Source: Acorus gramineus (lineage: Eukaryota > Streptophyta > Magnoliopsida > Acorales > Acoraceae). From it: a stretch of DNA of 64,000 bases. Shown in pieces: positions 1 through 12,036 of this stretch. The stretch spans positions 3,387,152-3,451,151 of the forward strand of contig CM060853.1 of the NCBI GenBank assembly GCA_030737835.1, given 5' to 3'. Under the pieces are notes generated by a model. The model searched no databases and was not told the DNA's origin. It worked only from the letters and a program-made list of their open reading frames with translations. How positions within the stretch are numbered: the first letter of the stretch is position 1; each line of letters begins with the position of its first letter. Both the position numbers and the translations under genes were made by a program.

Positions 1-113
1 CACCACAAGGAATCCAGCTCAAGATCATATTGTCATTATTATATTAACTAAATATTATCTAACTTATTAGATTATCCACTACAAGGAAATCCAGCTCGAG
101 ATCATATAGTCAC

Positions 114-2629
114 CTCATTCAACAGAGTCAATGCTGTTTCAGGTCTAATCTCCTTAATACGAAGACCACTCTCCACCCAAGACAGGAAGCCACCCCCAAC
201 CAAGTAGGCATTCTGTCTCCCAAAGGTATAACCAGAAACGAAGATGAAAATGGTGAGTGTTTAAAACAATGGTGGGATGTAAATATTGACCTCAAAATGA
301 ACACGTGGACCTCGTTGAGGTTTACTACTTGCCTTAACACCAAGTCTCCTGAGGTATCTTGCAATGCCTTTAGACCGAGCACCGCTAGCGTCCATGATTA
401 TAACTTTTGAATCGTTCTGTGTAGCAGAGAAGAAGTATCCCTTAAGCTTTGATGAGACATTATTGGCTAATAAGTTTTTAAATGTTGCATAAAGCAATGA
501 CATACTTGAGATACTTTCAAGTTTCGAATGACTGTTGCAATCAAGGCATCATCCACCTCTTTGTGATTCTTCAGTTGCTTTCTTACAGAAGTATCCATCT
601 AAAACAGAAAGCAAAGAATGTTCTTAATTTTTAGTAGTAATCAGAAAGCAAGATAGCCTACAATGTTATTATATATTATAAATTATATCTTGATAAACTT
701 CATGGGTGAATGTGAGTTGTGTGTCACGGCAGAGAAGATCTGTATAATTTAGCAATCTAGTACATATATGATCAGGAAATGACCACAAATATTACCCACA
801 TTATAAAATCATTTTTTATATTAAAAAAGCAGAGTCTTAGCTAACCTCGGGGAGGATAATGCTTGCATACTTAAAGCGAGCACCACGTCGAAGATCAGGT
901 ATACCATCCCTTTTCCTCAAATCCTTCACAAAGATTAGAGACCATCACCAAACTTGTTGGAAACTTTCAAATCAAAACTGTGTCGTAAGATAACAGTATC
1001 TTCAATGTCGCACAAAATATACAGGACGAAAATTCAGATGCTTCAACAACCAAAGCAAAGAAGTTTATGTGACGCGAAAATTATATGTGTAGACTGGTCT
1101 GTAAGAGGGGAGGAAACCATTAAATAGTTTAGGTTATTCAATCTTTCTTGAAATTTGTGACACAATTCAATTTCAAAGTTTTGGTGGACTTTACAGTCCC
1201 TTACCTCGGTTCTAACATCAACGAGTATGGCATTTTCTTTTCTCAGCAACTCCAAGCTTTCTTCTGGAGACAGATCACCAGAATATCCACCATAGTTAAG
1301 CCTCCAGTAAGAGATCCTGTGAATATGCACTAAATAAATCAAAGCATGAAAACTCCCTCAGAAACACAAAAAAATACACAAACTAACCCACGATGCAAAA
1401 GAAAATGCGCCAGAATTCATTACCCCAAAATGACTGAACCACCAATAGAAAAGACAAACAGGACAAGAGGATCACTAGGATCAAGGCCAAGATTTCTCTC
1501 CAACCCTTCAATCACAACATATACCTGATAGGAAACAGCAAGTGAACTGAAATAAAAAAAATGATATACCATCAAAATAACCACCAACATAACAGAAAGT
1601 TCCGATCCACCTTCGTCATATTACCTGATGAAGGGCTGTCCCAACAGGCCTTACGATTGCTAGGGCTCTCTCTTCCAATAAGTTTAGTGGATCCCGGATG
1701 TCGGGTGGAAGCATATCCTTGGCAGATCCATAGGAATAAATAACAAAATCTGTTGCTTTTGTTAAAGTACCCCCCACTGCAACCAGAGACTGTCTCAGAA
1801 TGTCTACAGCTAGACCAGCAGTTCTGAACGTGCTTTCCTTGAATTCGCTAGAGAAATTGCTGGCAGTTTTTTCAGACGTTTCACTCACACTCTTAACTGT
1901 GTAAGTGAGTGATGAAGTCGCTGTTCTATATGTGTCATTGACAAAATCCCGTGCCTCATTAATAGAGGCATTCACTGTATTGTTGATCTCACCCAAGAAT
2001 TTCTGAAAACTTTCTTTAAGCCCAGAGAGTTCATTATTAGCTGCCTCTAATTTACTGGATACAGATATTGAATTTGTGGAGAAAACATTTGAATCGGCAT
2101 TGGAGGATAGAAAAGATTCAGGAATATTTAAAAGCTCATCCCCGTTCAGAGGAGGGGCTGACTCTAATGGAGTCGATGAGGATGTCAAAGGTTCTACCAT
2201 ACTACTCTGGCTGCTCAACTCATTTGAAACATCACCACCGACTCCATTTGTAATTGTCAATTCAGATTGAGATGCATTTACTTCTTTCAACAACCCAGTC
2301 AGTTCTTCTGACTTCTTGTAGAAGTAATCTTTAGAAGGTTTGGCTACTATATCATCAAATTCACTTGGGTATGAAGTGATGTTAGGGCACTCCGCTGATC
2401 CTAATTGATCTGGTGTTTCCACATAAAGAGAATTTGGAGATTTAAGAGCATGGGACTTGAGGGATATTCCACGATCGTGAATCCCTATATTAAAAGACAC
2501 TCGGTCTTCCACGATGCATCTGTCACCCGCAGCCCTCCGGAATAGAGAAAAAGCTCCAAGTCCTACATGACTAGAAATCTGTGAATGACATAAAGTAAGA
2601 GAGCAATGATCAGATGTTTGAGAATCCAT
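114..2629 (-). CDS. Rhodanese-like, CaS-related chloroplast protein (3' end off window)
   Basis: Seven exons were read on the minus strand: 2629-1625, 1524-1424, 1316-1205, 923-846, 598-506, 416-333 and 212-114. Frame is kept across all junctions and further exons lie left of the window. Exon 1 encodes about 335 residues: a Ser/Arg-rich transit-like N-terminus, then a long Ser/Thr/Glu-rich helical region. Exon 2 gives a hydrophobic stretch (DPLVLFVFSIGGSVIL) that could be a membrane segment. Exons 3-7 form a rhodanese-like fold with YWRLNYGGYSGDLSPEE, a LVDVR strand, DGIPDLRRGARF and a final GGGFLSW. This layout matches the plant family around Arabidopsis At3g59780 and resembles the thylakoid calcium-sensing receptor CaS. 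In the segment MDASGARSKG the residue expected to be catalytic Cys is Asp, so sulfurtransferase activity is unlikely. Intron 6 uses a GC donor. The start ATG is the first codon of the long ORF; a CAG acceptor lies 2 bases upstream of it, implying a 5'UTR intron. Confidence 0.85.
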
Positions 2630-2631
2630 CG

Positions 2632-4010
2632 CTGAAAGAGAATCTGAATGAATATAATATGCATTTATTAGAATGCATGTATCTCTTCACATTTATTAGA
2701 ATGCATACATCTCTTCGTATATACATTACTAGAATGCATGTACCATCCACACATTCATTGTTTTCTTGCCCGAACAATTGTAAGAGCCACTAAATTCTAG
2801 CTAGAAATTTGGTGCTGTAACATTGAGGTAGCCCTCAATCAACTTGCCAAATGTTTGTCTTATTAAAAAATTGTTATAGATTTGGATGGATAAATAGGAA
2901 TAAACTATATATGACACTCTCATATATAGTTCCCAGGGTTTATTCTAACTCATCAAGGCATAATTGTTACAGTTTATCCATGCTAACAAACATGTATTTC
3001 TGCGGATCAAGCATATTCTCCCCTTATCCACTGGGTTATTCGTGAAACAAAAAAGGGGGCTTTCATGCTCAAGGACTTTGGTATAAATCTTTAGTGTTAA
3101 TGTCAAGCTGAAATTTGCATGTACCTTACATCAAGTCAATCCTAGATTGATTTTACAAGATTTAATGGTTACAGTCATGGTTATGGCTCTCTTCATAAAG
3201 CTCTGTCATCTCCCATATCTTCACTGCAAAGAGCTTGTTTAATACTTCTCCAATGAATGAGTGAATCATCTTGGAATAATTGCTGACAACCCTCTAGCTT
3301 AGTTAGACTAAAAGGTCTACAGGTTCAAGAGTGATCAGATAATAGAAATTCAGTGAACGTAATATGCATTTGTGAACCCACATGTAGTTAACTCTTTGGC
3401 TTTGCTCCCCAAAGTTTTCGACTTTGAAATTTCGAATGCCTCAGGCTTACCAGATGAACAGGATTTGTGGGAAATTTGTGCACCATGGGTTTTTCTAACT
3501 AATGTTGGGATTCCTCATCATCCAAAAATATATAAAATGCATTCATCAAAATATTTGCATCTCTTCATATAACTTTATAGTCACTGGTATAATCACTTCA
3601 GATTATTGTTACAAATTGTGCTTCTTGTGCATGAATGACAGAATTGTCGGCAACCATTTCACCTAGTAAAACCAAGGAGTCTACAAGATTGTAATAAAGA
3701 TTAATAGAAATTTTGGAGGATTAGTTCAAAACAGAAACCACACCTGACACTGAGAAGAACAGCTCGCGGCGGCGAAACAAACGGGCAACATCATCAAACG
3801 GGCTCCCCGACACCCAAAAATCTCATCACACCTGCATCCGCTGAACAAAAACCATGAAATATGAAAACCCAATATCAAGAACCATTCAAATATAAAAAAA
3901 TCAGAGAAACCCATTATCCAAAAATCCCAATTTTGGGACTCTCACCATCAATTCGGGTATTCCCACAAATGGGTCCCGGGCGTCTTGTCTCTGGGCACCC
4001 AGAGACCCAA
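2632..4010 (-). other. Probable 5'UTR intron and leader of the rhodanese-like gene
   Basis: A good acceptor (CTTTCAG, minus strand) sits immediately before the start codon. A matching donor (TGTCAG then GTGTGG) is at 3743 in a locally GC-richer patch (about 3740-4000) that could be the first, non-coding exon. Reading through this junction puts the upstream exon out of frame with the main ORF, and the main frame is blocked upstream, so the upstream ATGs there would form short uORFs. The intron itself (2632-3743) is AT-rich, without recognisable coding sequence. This is inference from splice consensus only. Confidence 0.35.
2663..2750. repeat. Short tandem repeat, about 29-30 bp x 3
   Basis: Three imperfect units share the core ATTAGAATGCAT followed by ATCTCTTC. 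A related single unit recurs near 3530-3570 (AAAATGCATTCATC, then GCATCTCTTCATAT). It lies in the putative 5'UTR intron of the rhodanese-like gene. Confidence 0.6.
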
Positions 4011-4019
4011 CTTTTTCAT

Positions 4020-4700
4020 TTTTTTTTTTTTTAACCCCGGTTTGGATACATAATATAATAGGCCACAAAGTAACTTGAAATAAAACAGAATAAATAATTT
4101 TTAGTGTTTGAATAAGTAATATCTTGAGATAGTCTATGTTAGAATAAATCGATGTAAAATGATAAATAGATTTCAATCAACCCTTGAAATTAAAGTTATT
4201 TTAAATTATTACATTCAAAGAATACATGGGTTCACTGTCAAATTAACTGTCATTATTTTTTATAGATCATATGTCAAATCAATTATTATATTCATTCACA
4301 TTTTATTCACAATTCATCTAAATAACAAAAAAATAATTATTATATTAAGAATAATTTAAAACACAGTCAAATATAAAATTATTTATTTTATTTCTATATA
4401 TATAAATGTATATCTCATAATAGTTTTATTCTGTTTATAGGCACGTGGTTTTAGTGTTTGGAAGTTTAAAAACTGTAAATAAAAAAAAATCTAAAAATGA
4501 AAGATTGGATTTTGTTGGATTTGGCGGGAGATGATGTGGCAGAACGTGTGGTCCGCCGGAGCCGCGAAACCTACCCGCGCAATCTCTCTCGCGTTCTCGT
4601 CGCCTCTCATTTTTTATTTTTTTATTTCAAAATTTATGTTTTTGTTGATGTTGACTCGGGTGACTGTAGCTGTGTAGGTAAATCATATCAGAGTGATGTA
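4020..4700. other. AT-rich intergenic DNA, no gene recognised
   Basis: The stretch is dominated by A/T runs. A 74-codon ORF at 4497-4721 has no recognisable domain and ends in low-complexity sequence; I do not call it a gene. Confidence 0.5.
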
Positions 4701-4884
4701 AAGATTAGGGACAGTTTTTGACACCCCATTTAATGGAATACCATCTTCAAAGGAAACCTACCCTATCTAATTTTTTAAACCTATAAAATCACCTCATGTT
4801 AAATATTAGGGTGTGAACAAGATAAAACCACCCCCATCTCATTTAAGTTTCTCTCTCTCTCTCTCTTCAACTCACTCCCACCGT

Positions 4885-5434
4885 TAAGCCTGTCAATTAT
4901 CTAAAAAAATATCTATATCCGATCCGAATCCGTATCCAAAAATGTAAAAAATATCCAATATCCGAAAATTCATATCTATATCCGAACCAAATTATCCGTA
5001 TCCAAAAATTTTCAGATCGGATTGGATATAGCCTATATCCGATTCGAACAATATCCGTATCCGAACCGTTATTTTATTTATATATGTTAGAATTAGTTTC
5101 AACCCTTAAATTAAAATTCAATGGCTCATGATCTAGGATAAAACACAAACATATTTAATCATGTTGGATACTTGTTTAACTATATTAGGATTTGTGTTTT
5201 TATGTCTTTGGTGGATACCTATTTAACTATGTTAGGACTTAAGATTTTATAAATTATTCATATTTTAATCTGGTTCAGATATTTCGGATATTATCTGAAT
5301 CCGTATCCGGATTTTTGGATCGGATACGGATATGTGTTTTAGAATATCCGTCGGATATCGGATACATATATTTTTTTGGATACGGATACAGATATGGGCC
5401 TATCCGATCCGTATCTGTCCGATTGACAGGCCTA
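4885..5434. mobile_element. Non-autonomous hAT-type element with perfect 8-bp TSD
   Basis: A 550-bp element is flanked by the exact 8-bp duplication CCCACCGT (4877-4884 and 5435-5442). Its termini are inverted repeats, TAAGCCTGTCAAT against TAGGCCTGTCAAT (12/13). Both subterminal zones are packed with motifs of the type TATCCGAATCCGTATCC, in opposite orientation in the two arms, as expected for transposase-binding subterminal repeats. The 8-bp duplication places it in the hAT superfamily. There is no coding capacity. Confidence 0.88.
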
Positions 5435-5442
5435 CCCACCGT

Positions 5443-6529
5443 GAGACCCCCTTTTGATCACCTCCGTCAACCGCCGATCACCTCAACGACTCATGCCGAT
5501 CGCCCCGCCTCCACGGCTCCCGCCAATCACCTCCAGGACACCCCTGATCGCCATCCACGAAGCCCGATCGTCAGCCCATCTTTCACCCACCGTCCTCTTT
5601 CTTGGCCGCCTCCAGTATTGGTAAATACCATTCCTCCTCCATCTTCTTCTTCTTGTTGTTGATATTGTTTCTGTTTTTTGTTTTTTTTTTAAACCCTAGT
5701 TAATCAATTATTTTGTCTTTGAAACCCTAGTTGATCTAATTGGGAGTTTTGGGGATTAATTTAGGATGTGTTTACTAACATGGCCTTGGAAGATTTTTTG
5801 TTTTGAAACCCCAGTATTGGAAGTCACATGGAAGTGGTGTTGTGTGCTTGTATGGAATTTTCATGTAAATAAATGCACTGTATAAGACTTGGTACTACAT
5901 AATTTCACTAATTGTGATAAGAATCGATGGTAGGGTCTCATCAAAATCTGGTGTTTTAGCTTTAGTCATCACAACATTATCCTCATGGATAATGTTTATG
6001 GTATTTGCAATCTTTGGATGCAAAAGATGTCGATTATATTGGGTATCCGGTTGTCAAAAGGGACTCATGTCCTCCACCTTTCATGTGAATATGTCAAAAG
6101 GAACTCATGGTTTTTTCCTTGGTCTGTAGGGAGGAATAGATAGAATCTTGGATGTCTTCAAAGACCAAAATCTTGTGTCTTGTCTGTCTTGGATTAAATT
6201 TTTTTTTTTTTCAACCAAATTTTTACATTTGGATCTGGTGTTAAAAATCGATTGATGATGGAAAATATAGTTGAAGGTTTCTATTTGTTATTATTTTTGA
6301 GATGCTCACACCTTCTGAGTGTAAGATTTGTAAATGTGTAGTTGCAGTAGGTACTTGCAAGTTTGTATAACAATTGGCCCAGCATTAGATTCTGTATGAC
6401 CAGAAGAAAAACCTAGTTAGCTTAAAAGATTTGTTTTAGTTGAGATGGGACGAATTGACTCTCAAAGTGGAGGAGAATGCTTGTGATTTAGATGTTGTTG
6501 CAAAGGTATGCATTAAGACTGTTTCATCT
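5443..6529 (+). other. Possible leader, intron and exon of an unrecognised gene split by the Copia element
   Basis: From 5443 to about 5620 the sequence is C-rich and resembles a 5' leader ending at a donor-like GTAAAT. A candidate exon starts at 6440 after TTGTTTTAG and stays open to the Copia insertion point at 6529. The encoded peptide begins LRWDELTLKVEENACDLD and matches no family I recognise. Between these, 5660-6430 is T-rich and intron-like. Confidence 0.25.
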
Positions 6530-6664
6530 TGATAGAAACAGAGAATAAAATAATGGGAATCTCTGTATTCCACTTAGGGTTTAATCCCTTTATATATACA
6601 AATGTCTAGGAGTTACACGTGTAATACACTACACACATTATAAGATAACACATATAATCTAACA
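6530..6664 (-). repeat. 3' LTR of the first Copia element
   Basis: This 135-bp terminal repeat matches 13941-14075 at 130 of 135 positions by my count. It is the downstream (3') LTR because the element is transcribed leftward. Confidence 0.93.
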
Positions 6665-6677
6665 GCCCTCCTCAAAC

Positions 6678-9600
6678 TCACGGTGGATCATACAAAGTGA
6701 GTTTGCGAAGAAGAAACTGAAATCGAGGAACTGGATGTGACTTCGTAAAGAAATCAGCAAGCTGCTCAGCAGAGGAGATATGCGGAAGCGATAATGTCTC
6801 TGCAAGAAAGTGCTGACGAACGAAGTGACAATCGATCTCAATGTGTTTGGTCCTCTCATGAAAGACCGGATTGCTAGCAATCTGAATAGCAGACCGGTTA
6901 TCACAGTGAAGAGGAGTAGGACCAGTCATAGTAACTCCTAGATCCACCAAGAGACGTCTGAGATGAACAATCTCCTTGGTGGTGATAGCCATGGCTCGAT
7001 ATTCAGCCTCAGTGCTGGAAAGAGAAACAACCTCCTGTTTCTTGCTGCGCCAAGAGATGATAGAATCTCCGAGAAATATGCAGAAACCAGTGGTGGAGCG
7101 TCTAGTCGTCGGGTCTCCAGCCCAATCAGCATCAGTGTAAGCCCTGAGAACCAGAGTCGAAGAGGATGACAGATAGATCGATCTAGTGATAGTACCACGC
7201 AAATATCTAAGAATTCGCATAAGAGCACCATAATGCACTGATCGAGGAGCCGAGACAAACTGACTAACAATACTGACGGCATGAGCAATGTCAGGTCTAG
7301 TGATGCAGAGATACACAAGCTGACCCACGATCTGTCTGTATCGAGTGGGATCTGAGAGGAGCTCACCATCCGTAGGACGAAGCTTCACATTAAGCTCAAG
7401 AGGAGTATCCGCACTGCGGGTATCGGAGAGGGCAGCACGCTCTAAAATGTCAGCTGTATACTTCTGTTGAGAAAGCAGAATCCCACGATCACTCTGTGCA
7501 ATTTCGAGACCAAGGAAGTAGCGAAGAGTACCAAGATCTTTCATCTGAAACTGTCGACTGAGGTGATTCTTGACCCGAGTAATACCAGCGGAGTCATCGC
7601 CAGTTATAATCATGTCGTCAACATACAGAAGAAGGATTACCCGCCCCTGCGATGAGGATCGCACAAACATAGAGTGGTCCTGGTGGCTCTCAACAAAACC
7701 AGCTGTCAGAATAACACTGCGAAAACGCTCAAACCAGGCACGAGGAGCTTGTTTCAGTCCGTATATAGCCCGCCGAAGACGACAAACATGCTGAGGAGGA
7801 GTGCTGAGACCTGGAGGTGGTTGCATATAAACAACCTCAGATAAATCACCATGAAGAAAAGCATTCTTCACGTCCATCTGAAAGAGAGGCAGCGACGAAC
7901 AGCAGCAACGGCGAGAAGGGTGCGAACAGTAGTCATCTGAGCAACAGGAGCAAAGGTCTCCTCATAGTCAATGCCATACTCCTGAGTGAAACCTCTAGCA
8001 ACAAGACGAGCCTTATGGCGTTCAATGGAACCATCAGGGCGATGCTTGATCTTGAAAATCCACTTGCAGCTGATAGGGGTAACACCATCCGGAAGGGGAA
8101 CAACATCCCAGGTCTGTGTCTGCTCAAACGCCTCAAACTCCTCAGCCATGGCCTGCTGCCACTCAGGGTACTCGACTGCCTCGTGATAAGATCGGGGCTC
8201 ACGGTGGACATGTATAGCTGTGAGATAGGCCTGAAATTGTGGAGAGTAGGTACTGACAGATGCAAAACCAAACTGGTCTGGTGGCCCCGAGTCGTAACTG
8301 AAGCGGGAAGGAGGGTGACGCGCACGGTGAGGATAACGAGGCAAAAGATGAGGATCCACGGCAGGAGGAGGCGCGTCAGGCGTGGGAGTCGGAGGACCAG
8401 TGGAAGTATCTTCAGTAGGGACAATAGGTGACACACTGGGAGGAGAGGGTGGGTTATCTGCAGGATTGTCAGGTTGAGACGCAGGGGTAGGAACAGACTC
8501 TAGTGCAACAGGTAGGCCAGGAAAAGGAAGAGACGTAATAGGAGAGACCTGACATGAATAGGAGGAGAGGACGGAGTGGGTGAAGAAGAAAAATAGGGAA
8601 CATCCTCGACAAAGGACACATGACGAGCGATCCAAAATCGATCTCCAACAGGATCATAGCAGCGATAACCCTTGTGTTCGAAGCTAATCCCCAAGAATAC
8701 ACACTTTACTGACCGAGCGGCCAACTTGGTGCGTTGATGAGGAGGGAGAAGCACAAAACACGTACATCCAAATGTGCGAAGTCTGCTATAATCAGGGTGA
8801 GAAGAATAAAGACGCTCATGAGGAGTCATACCGGAGAGGACAGAGGAGGGGGTGATATTGATAAGATGGACACAGAGAAGAGCAGCCTCAGCCCAGAACG
8901 TACTGGGGACTGAAGAGGAAAGTAAGAGAGCACGTGTCGTCTCAAGAATATGACGATGTTTACGTTCAGCAACCCCATTTTGCTCATGAGTGTAGGGGCA
9001 TGATTGCTGAAAAAGGGTGCCATGAGAATGAAGAGAACGCATCGTAGAAGAGATGTATTCTCGAGCACAATCAGACCTAAAAGTTTTGATACGAGCTTGA
9101 AATTGGGTATAAATCATATTGGTAAAAATCTCATAAATTTTGGGAACCTCAGAACGTTGACGCAATAAATAAATCCAAGTAAAACGAGAGTAATCATCAA
9201 TAAAACTAATATAATAAGAAAAACCACTCTTTGAGGTTACATGAGATGGGCCCCAAATGTTAGAATGAACAAGCTCAAATGGACTAGAGGACTGATTATT
9301 ACTAGGACTAAAAGGAGTAGCCACAGGTTTGGCTAATTTACAACCCTCGCAAACAGAAAGTGGAGAAAAAGAAATACGACCTAAGACACCAGATTGAAAT
9401 AGTTCTTTGAGACGAGACTCAGACACATGACCTAACCTTTGATGCCACAAATCGACATCAGAAGTGACGCTACCACAGAAGACAGATGGATCAGTAACGG
9501 GAAGATGAAGATACTCCACGTAATAAAGTCCGCCAAGCCTATGTCCAACGCCAATCCTCTGCCCTGATCGTGGATCCTGCACAAGACAACCAGAGGTGGT

Positions 9601-9828
9601 AAAGGTAACAGTGAGACCAGAATCACACAACCGGCTAATAGATATAAGATTCATGCAAAGGTCAGGGGCATGCAAAACAAATGGTAATGAAATGCGTTCT
9701 GTAGGGTCAGAGGTGGTAGTGATCGATCCACACTGCGTGATGACTAAAGGGGAGCCATATGCAGTATGAATCGTGGGCAGGTGTGAAGGTGCCGGTGAGC
9801 ATGCAATGAGGACAAAACTGTCCGGTGT
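6678..9828 (-). pseudogene. Copia pol remnant: protease tail, integrase, RT, RNase H
   Basis: The part left of the solo LTR continues the protease-integrase frame to about 8550, shifts frame, runs through the linker and reverse-transcriptase start to about 7880, then shifts again into the rest of RT and RNase H, ending at 6678. Visible motifs: the integrase zinc finger (HQRLGH with CEGCKLAK), the second catalytic Asp in FRSD, the Glu in NGVAERKH, the RT opening CKWIFKIK, the catalytic YVDDM, TEAEYRA and DNRSAIQIA of RNase H. The first integrase Asp is replaced: HSNIWGP where the family has an Asp. Two frameshifts plus this substitution make it a pseudogene. Confidence 0.9.
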
Positions 9829-10516
9829 TGTAACAACTGCATATTTTATATAATTATATATTATATATATTTATATATTGAGAGAAATAATAATTTATTA
9901 TTTTGTACAGTTGTTTAGGTCAAAAGGTTGGTACTTTATTTCCAATGGGTTTGAATAGAGGTTGTTAGCATGTTAATTGGATCTGGGGACCCAGTTGTAA
10001 TTATTAGATTTTGGGTTAGCCAGGGAAGGACCTGTTTGCAAATTTCAATTCTGTCTGGACCTATCCGAAATTGTCCCTCCGATTTTTCCATATCCGGAAA
10101 TTTTAACAGCCCAGATTTTAAGAGATTTTGATTTCAAATTAACCCCTTTAAATACCCCTATTACCTTCCCCATTAACCCTAATTCGAGTTGAGATTTTGA
10201 GGCATTGTCATTGTCAATCTAGGTATGTTTCCTTCATCCCTTCTCTCTTGAATCTTCTATTCTTTTGGTTCTTGATCATGATCTTCTTAGTTTTTCTTCT
10301 CATGGTGGTTATGTGATTTGGGTTTTAGATCTTAGATTTGGATGGTTGTAATAGAGATTTATTATGATTGTGAAGATGATTAATTAATATTTGTTTTGGG
10401 TGATTGTGTTAGGGAAGAATGTTTTGATTGATTATCTTTTGTATTTGGGTATGGGAGAAAGAGAGAGAAGAGAGAGATGTGGGTATTGGAAAGAAGAGGA
10501 GAAGAGGAAAAGAAGT

Positions 10517-10555
<39 letters not shown>

Positions 10556-12036
10556 GTCGCCGGTGGGTCTCCGGCCGGCGGACCTCCGGACGGCGGCCGG
10601 CGGTGGGTCTGGAGGAGGAAGGGTGATGGTTGTGGTGATGGGTTTGAAGTTTCTATGGTTGGGTAGAAGAGGTAGATGAAGGAGGAAGAAAGGAATATAT
10701 GGGTTTGGGTTGGTCCAGAATTTCTGGACAGTGGGCCTGGGCCCAACCCGACTGGCCCGTGGACCAGTGGGTCTTTGGCTTTAGGTGTTCTGAAATTTTT
10801 TTGGTTTTTGTTGGGCAATGGTTCTAGGCCCAACCAGATTAGCCCATAAACCAGTGGGTTCTAGAGGCCCATTGTCCAGTGTGGGCTATTGGAATAAATG
10901 GGTTAGAATAAATGGGTGGTTTATTTAATATGGCTTTTCATTTTATTTTTATTTTTATTTATTAGAATTATTATTCTATTTCAGGAGTTTCGTATTCGGA
11001 TTAGCCTGATATTGTGTCACACATATTGTCGTTGAATCGGAGGTGAGTGGACTTGAGTTTCATATGTAGTTTCAAAAGAATATATTATGTATTCATGCTA
11101 GGACCATCTATTTTGTGGAATATAACTGCTAGTTTCGAAATAAAAATATGAGCATGCCTTTTATTGAGATATTTATCATGAATTGATTGGTGTGTTGAGA
11201 TTTTTGCATGCTCTATTCTTTTGTGAATTTTGAAGATATGATAGGTTATCAATGCATCCATTCCGTCTAGGTGGCTCAGTCTTGGTGGCCAACGTCTAGG
11301 TGGGCGTACGTCTACGTGGCCAGGTCCGAGAACGTAGGACCCAAGTCTTTGTGGCTATGTCTACGTGGCCATGCCTGTGAAAGGCCCCGCGAGCTAGGTG
11401 CTGCGAAGACGGACATGCGTGTTCGTGGTGTTGCATGCATCATGTTGGATAGGATTTGTGTGCGTGTGTATATATATTATTGCATGTCTTGGTGGCCTTG
11501 TTGTATATTTATTTTCTTGATATATTACATGTCTGTGTAGACATATTACGATATTGATATTTTGAATATAAATGTACTAACGGGATGATGATGGTCCATT
11601 CACTGAGCGTGTTGTAGCTCACCCCTCCTTTTCCCCTTTCAGATTTGAGGATCGAGTAGTAGCGTTGTGAATCTCGAAGGCGTTAGCAAGATCAAGTTTG
11701 GGTCGTCATCCTTTATCGTCTAGTTTTGCTTTCATTAGGGTGAATAAAGCCTTTCTTTGGCATGTAGTAGACTTTCCTTAGCTCTATCAGCAAAACCGTA
11801 GAGATTGTTACGTTTAATAATTATTGTGTGTGTAATCATCCAAACTTGGGATGAATTATTGATAGATCCTGGTGATGTCTTAAGTAATAATTTAACAGTG
11901 TAGTTTAAATTATTTTTTATATATGCTTGGATGTATAACAGTTAATTTCCTTAGATTACTCTGAGATTCGAGGTTTATGTCACGTAGCGCACCGTCTTCC
12001 CCGCCTAATATGGGTGGCTGATTCGGGGGCGTTACA
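9829..12036 (+). mobile_element. Solo LTR (2.2 kb), Gypsy-like, nested in Copia
   Basis: A 2208-bp insert is bounded by TGTAAC and GTTACA and flanked by the exact 5-bp duplication GGTGT (9824-9828 and 12037-12041). It has no coding domain, as expected for an LTR left after internal recombination. It ends GGGGGCGTTACA and contains CACTGAGCGTGTTGTAGCTC near 11600. The second solo LTR in this window has a closely similar motif in the opposite orientation, so both seem to belong to related Gypsy-type families. A (GA)n run lies at about 10520-10550, followed by a GC-rich patch. It interrupts the host element just after the protease motif. Confidence 0.88.
10520..10550. repeat. (GA)n microsatellite
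   Basis: A run of GA dinucleotides inside the nested solo LTR, directly before a GC-rich segment rich in CGGCGG-type words. Confidence 0.9.

Noticed and set aside
4497..4721. 74-codon ORF
   Set aside because: No recognisable domain; the second half is low complexity and it crosses the candidate transposon border.
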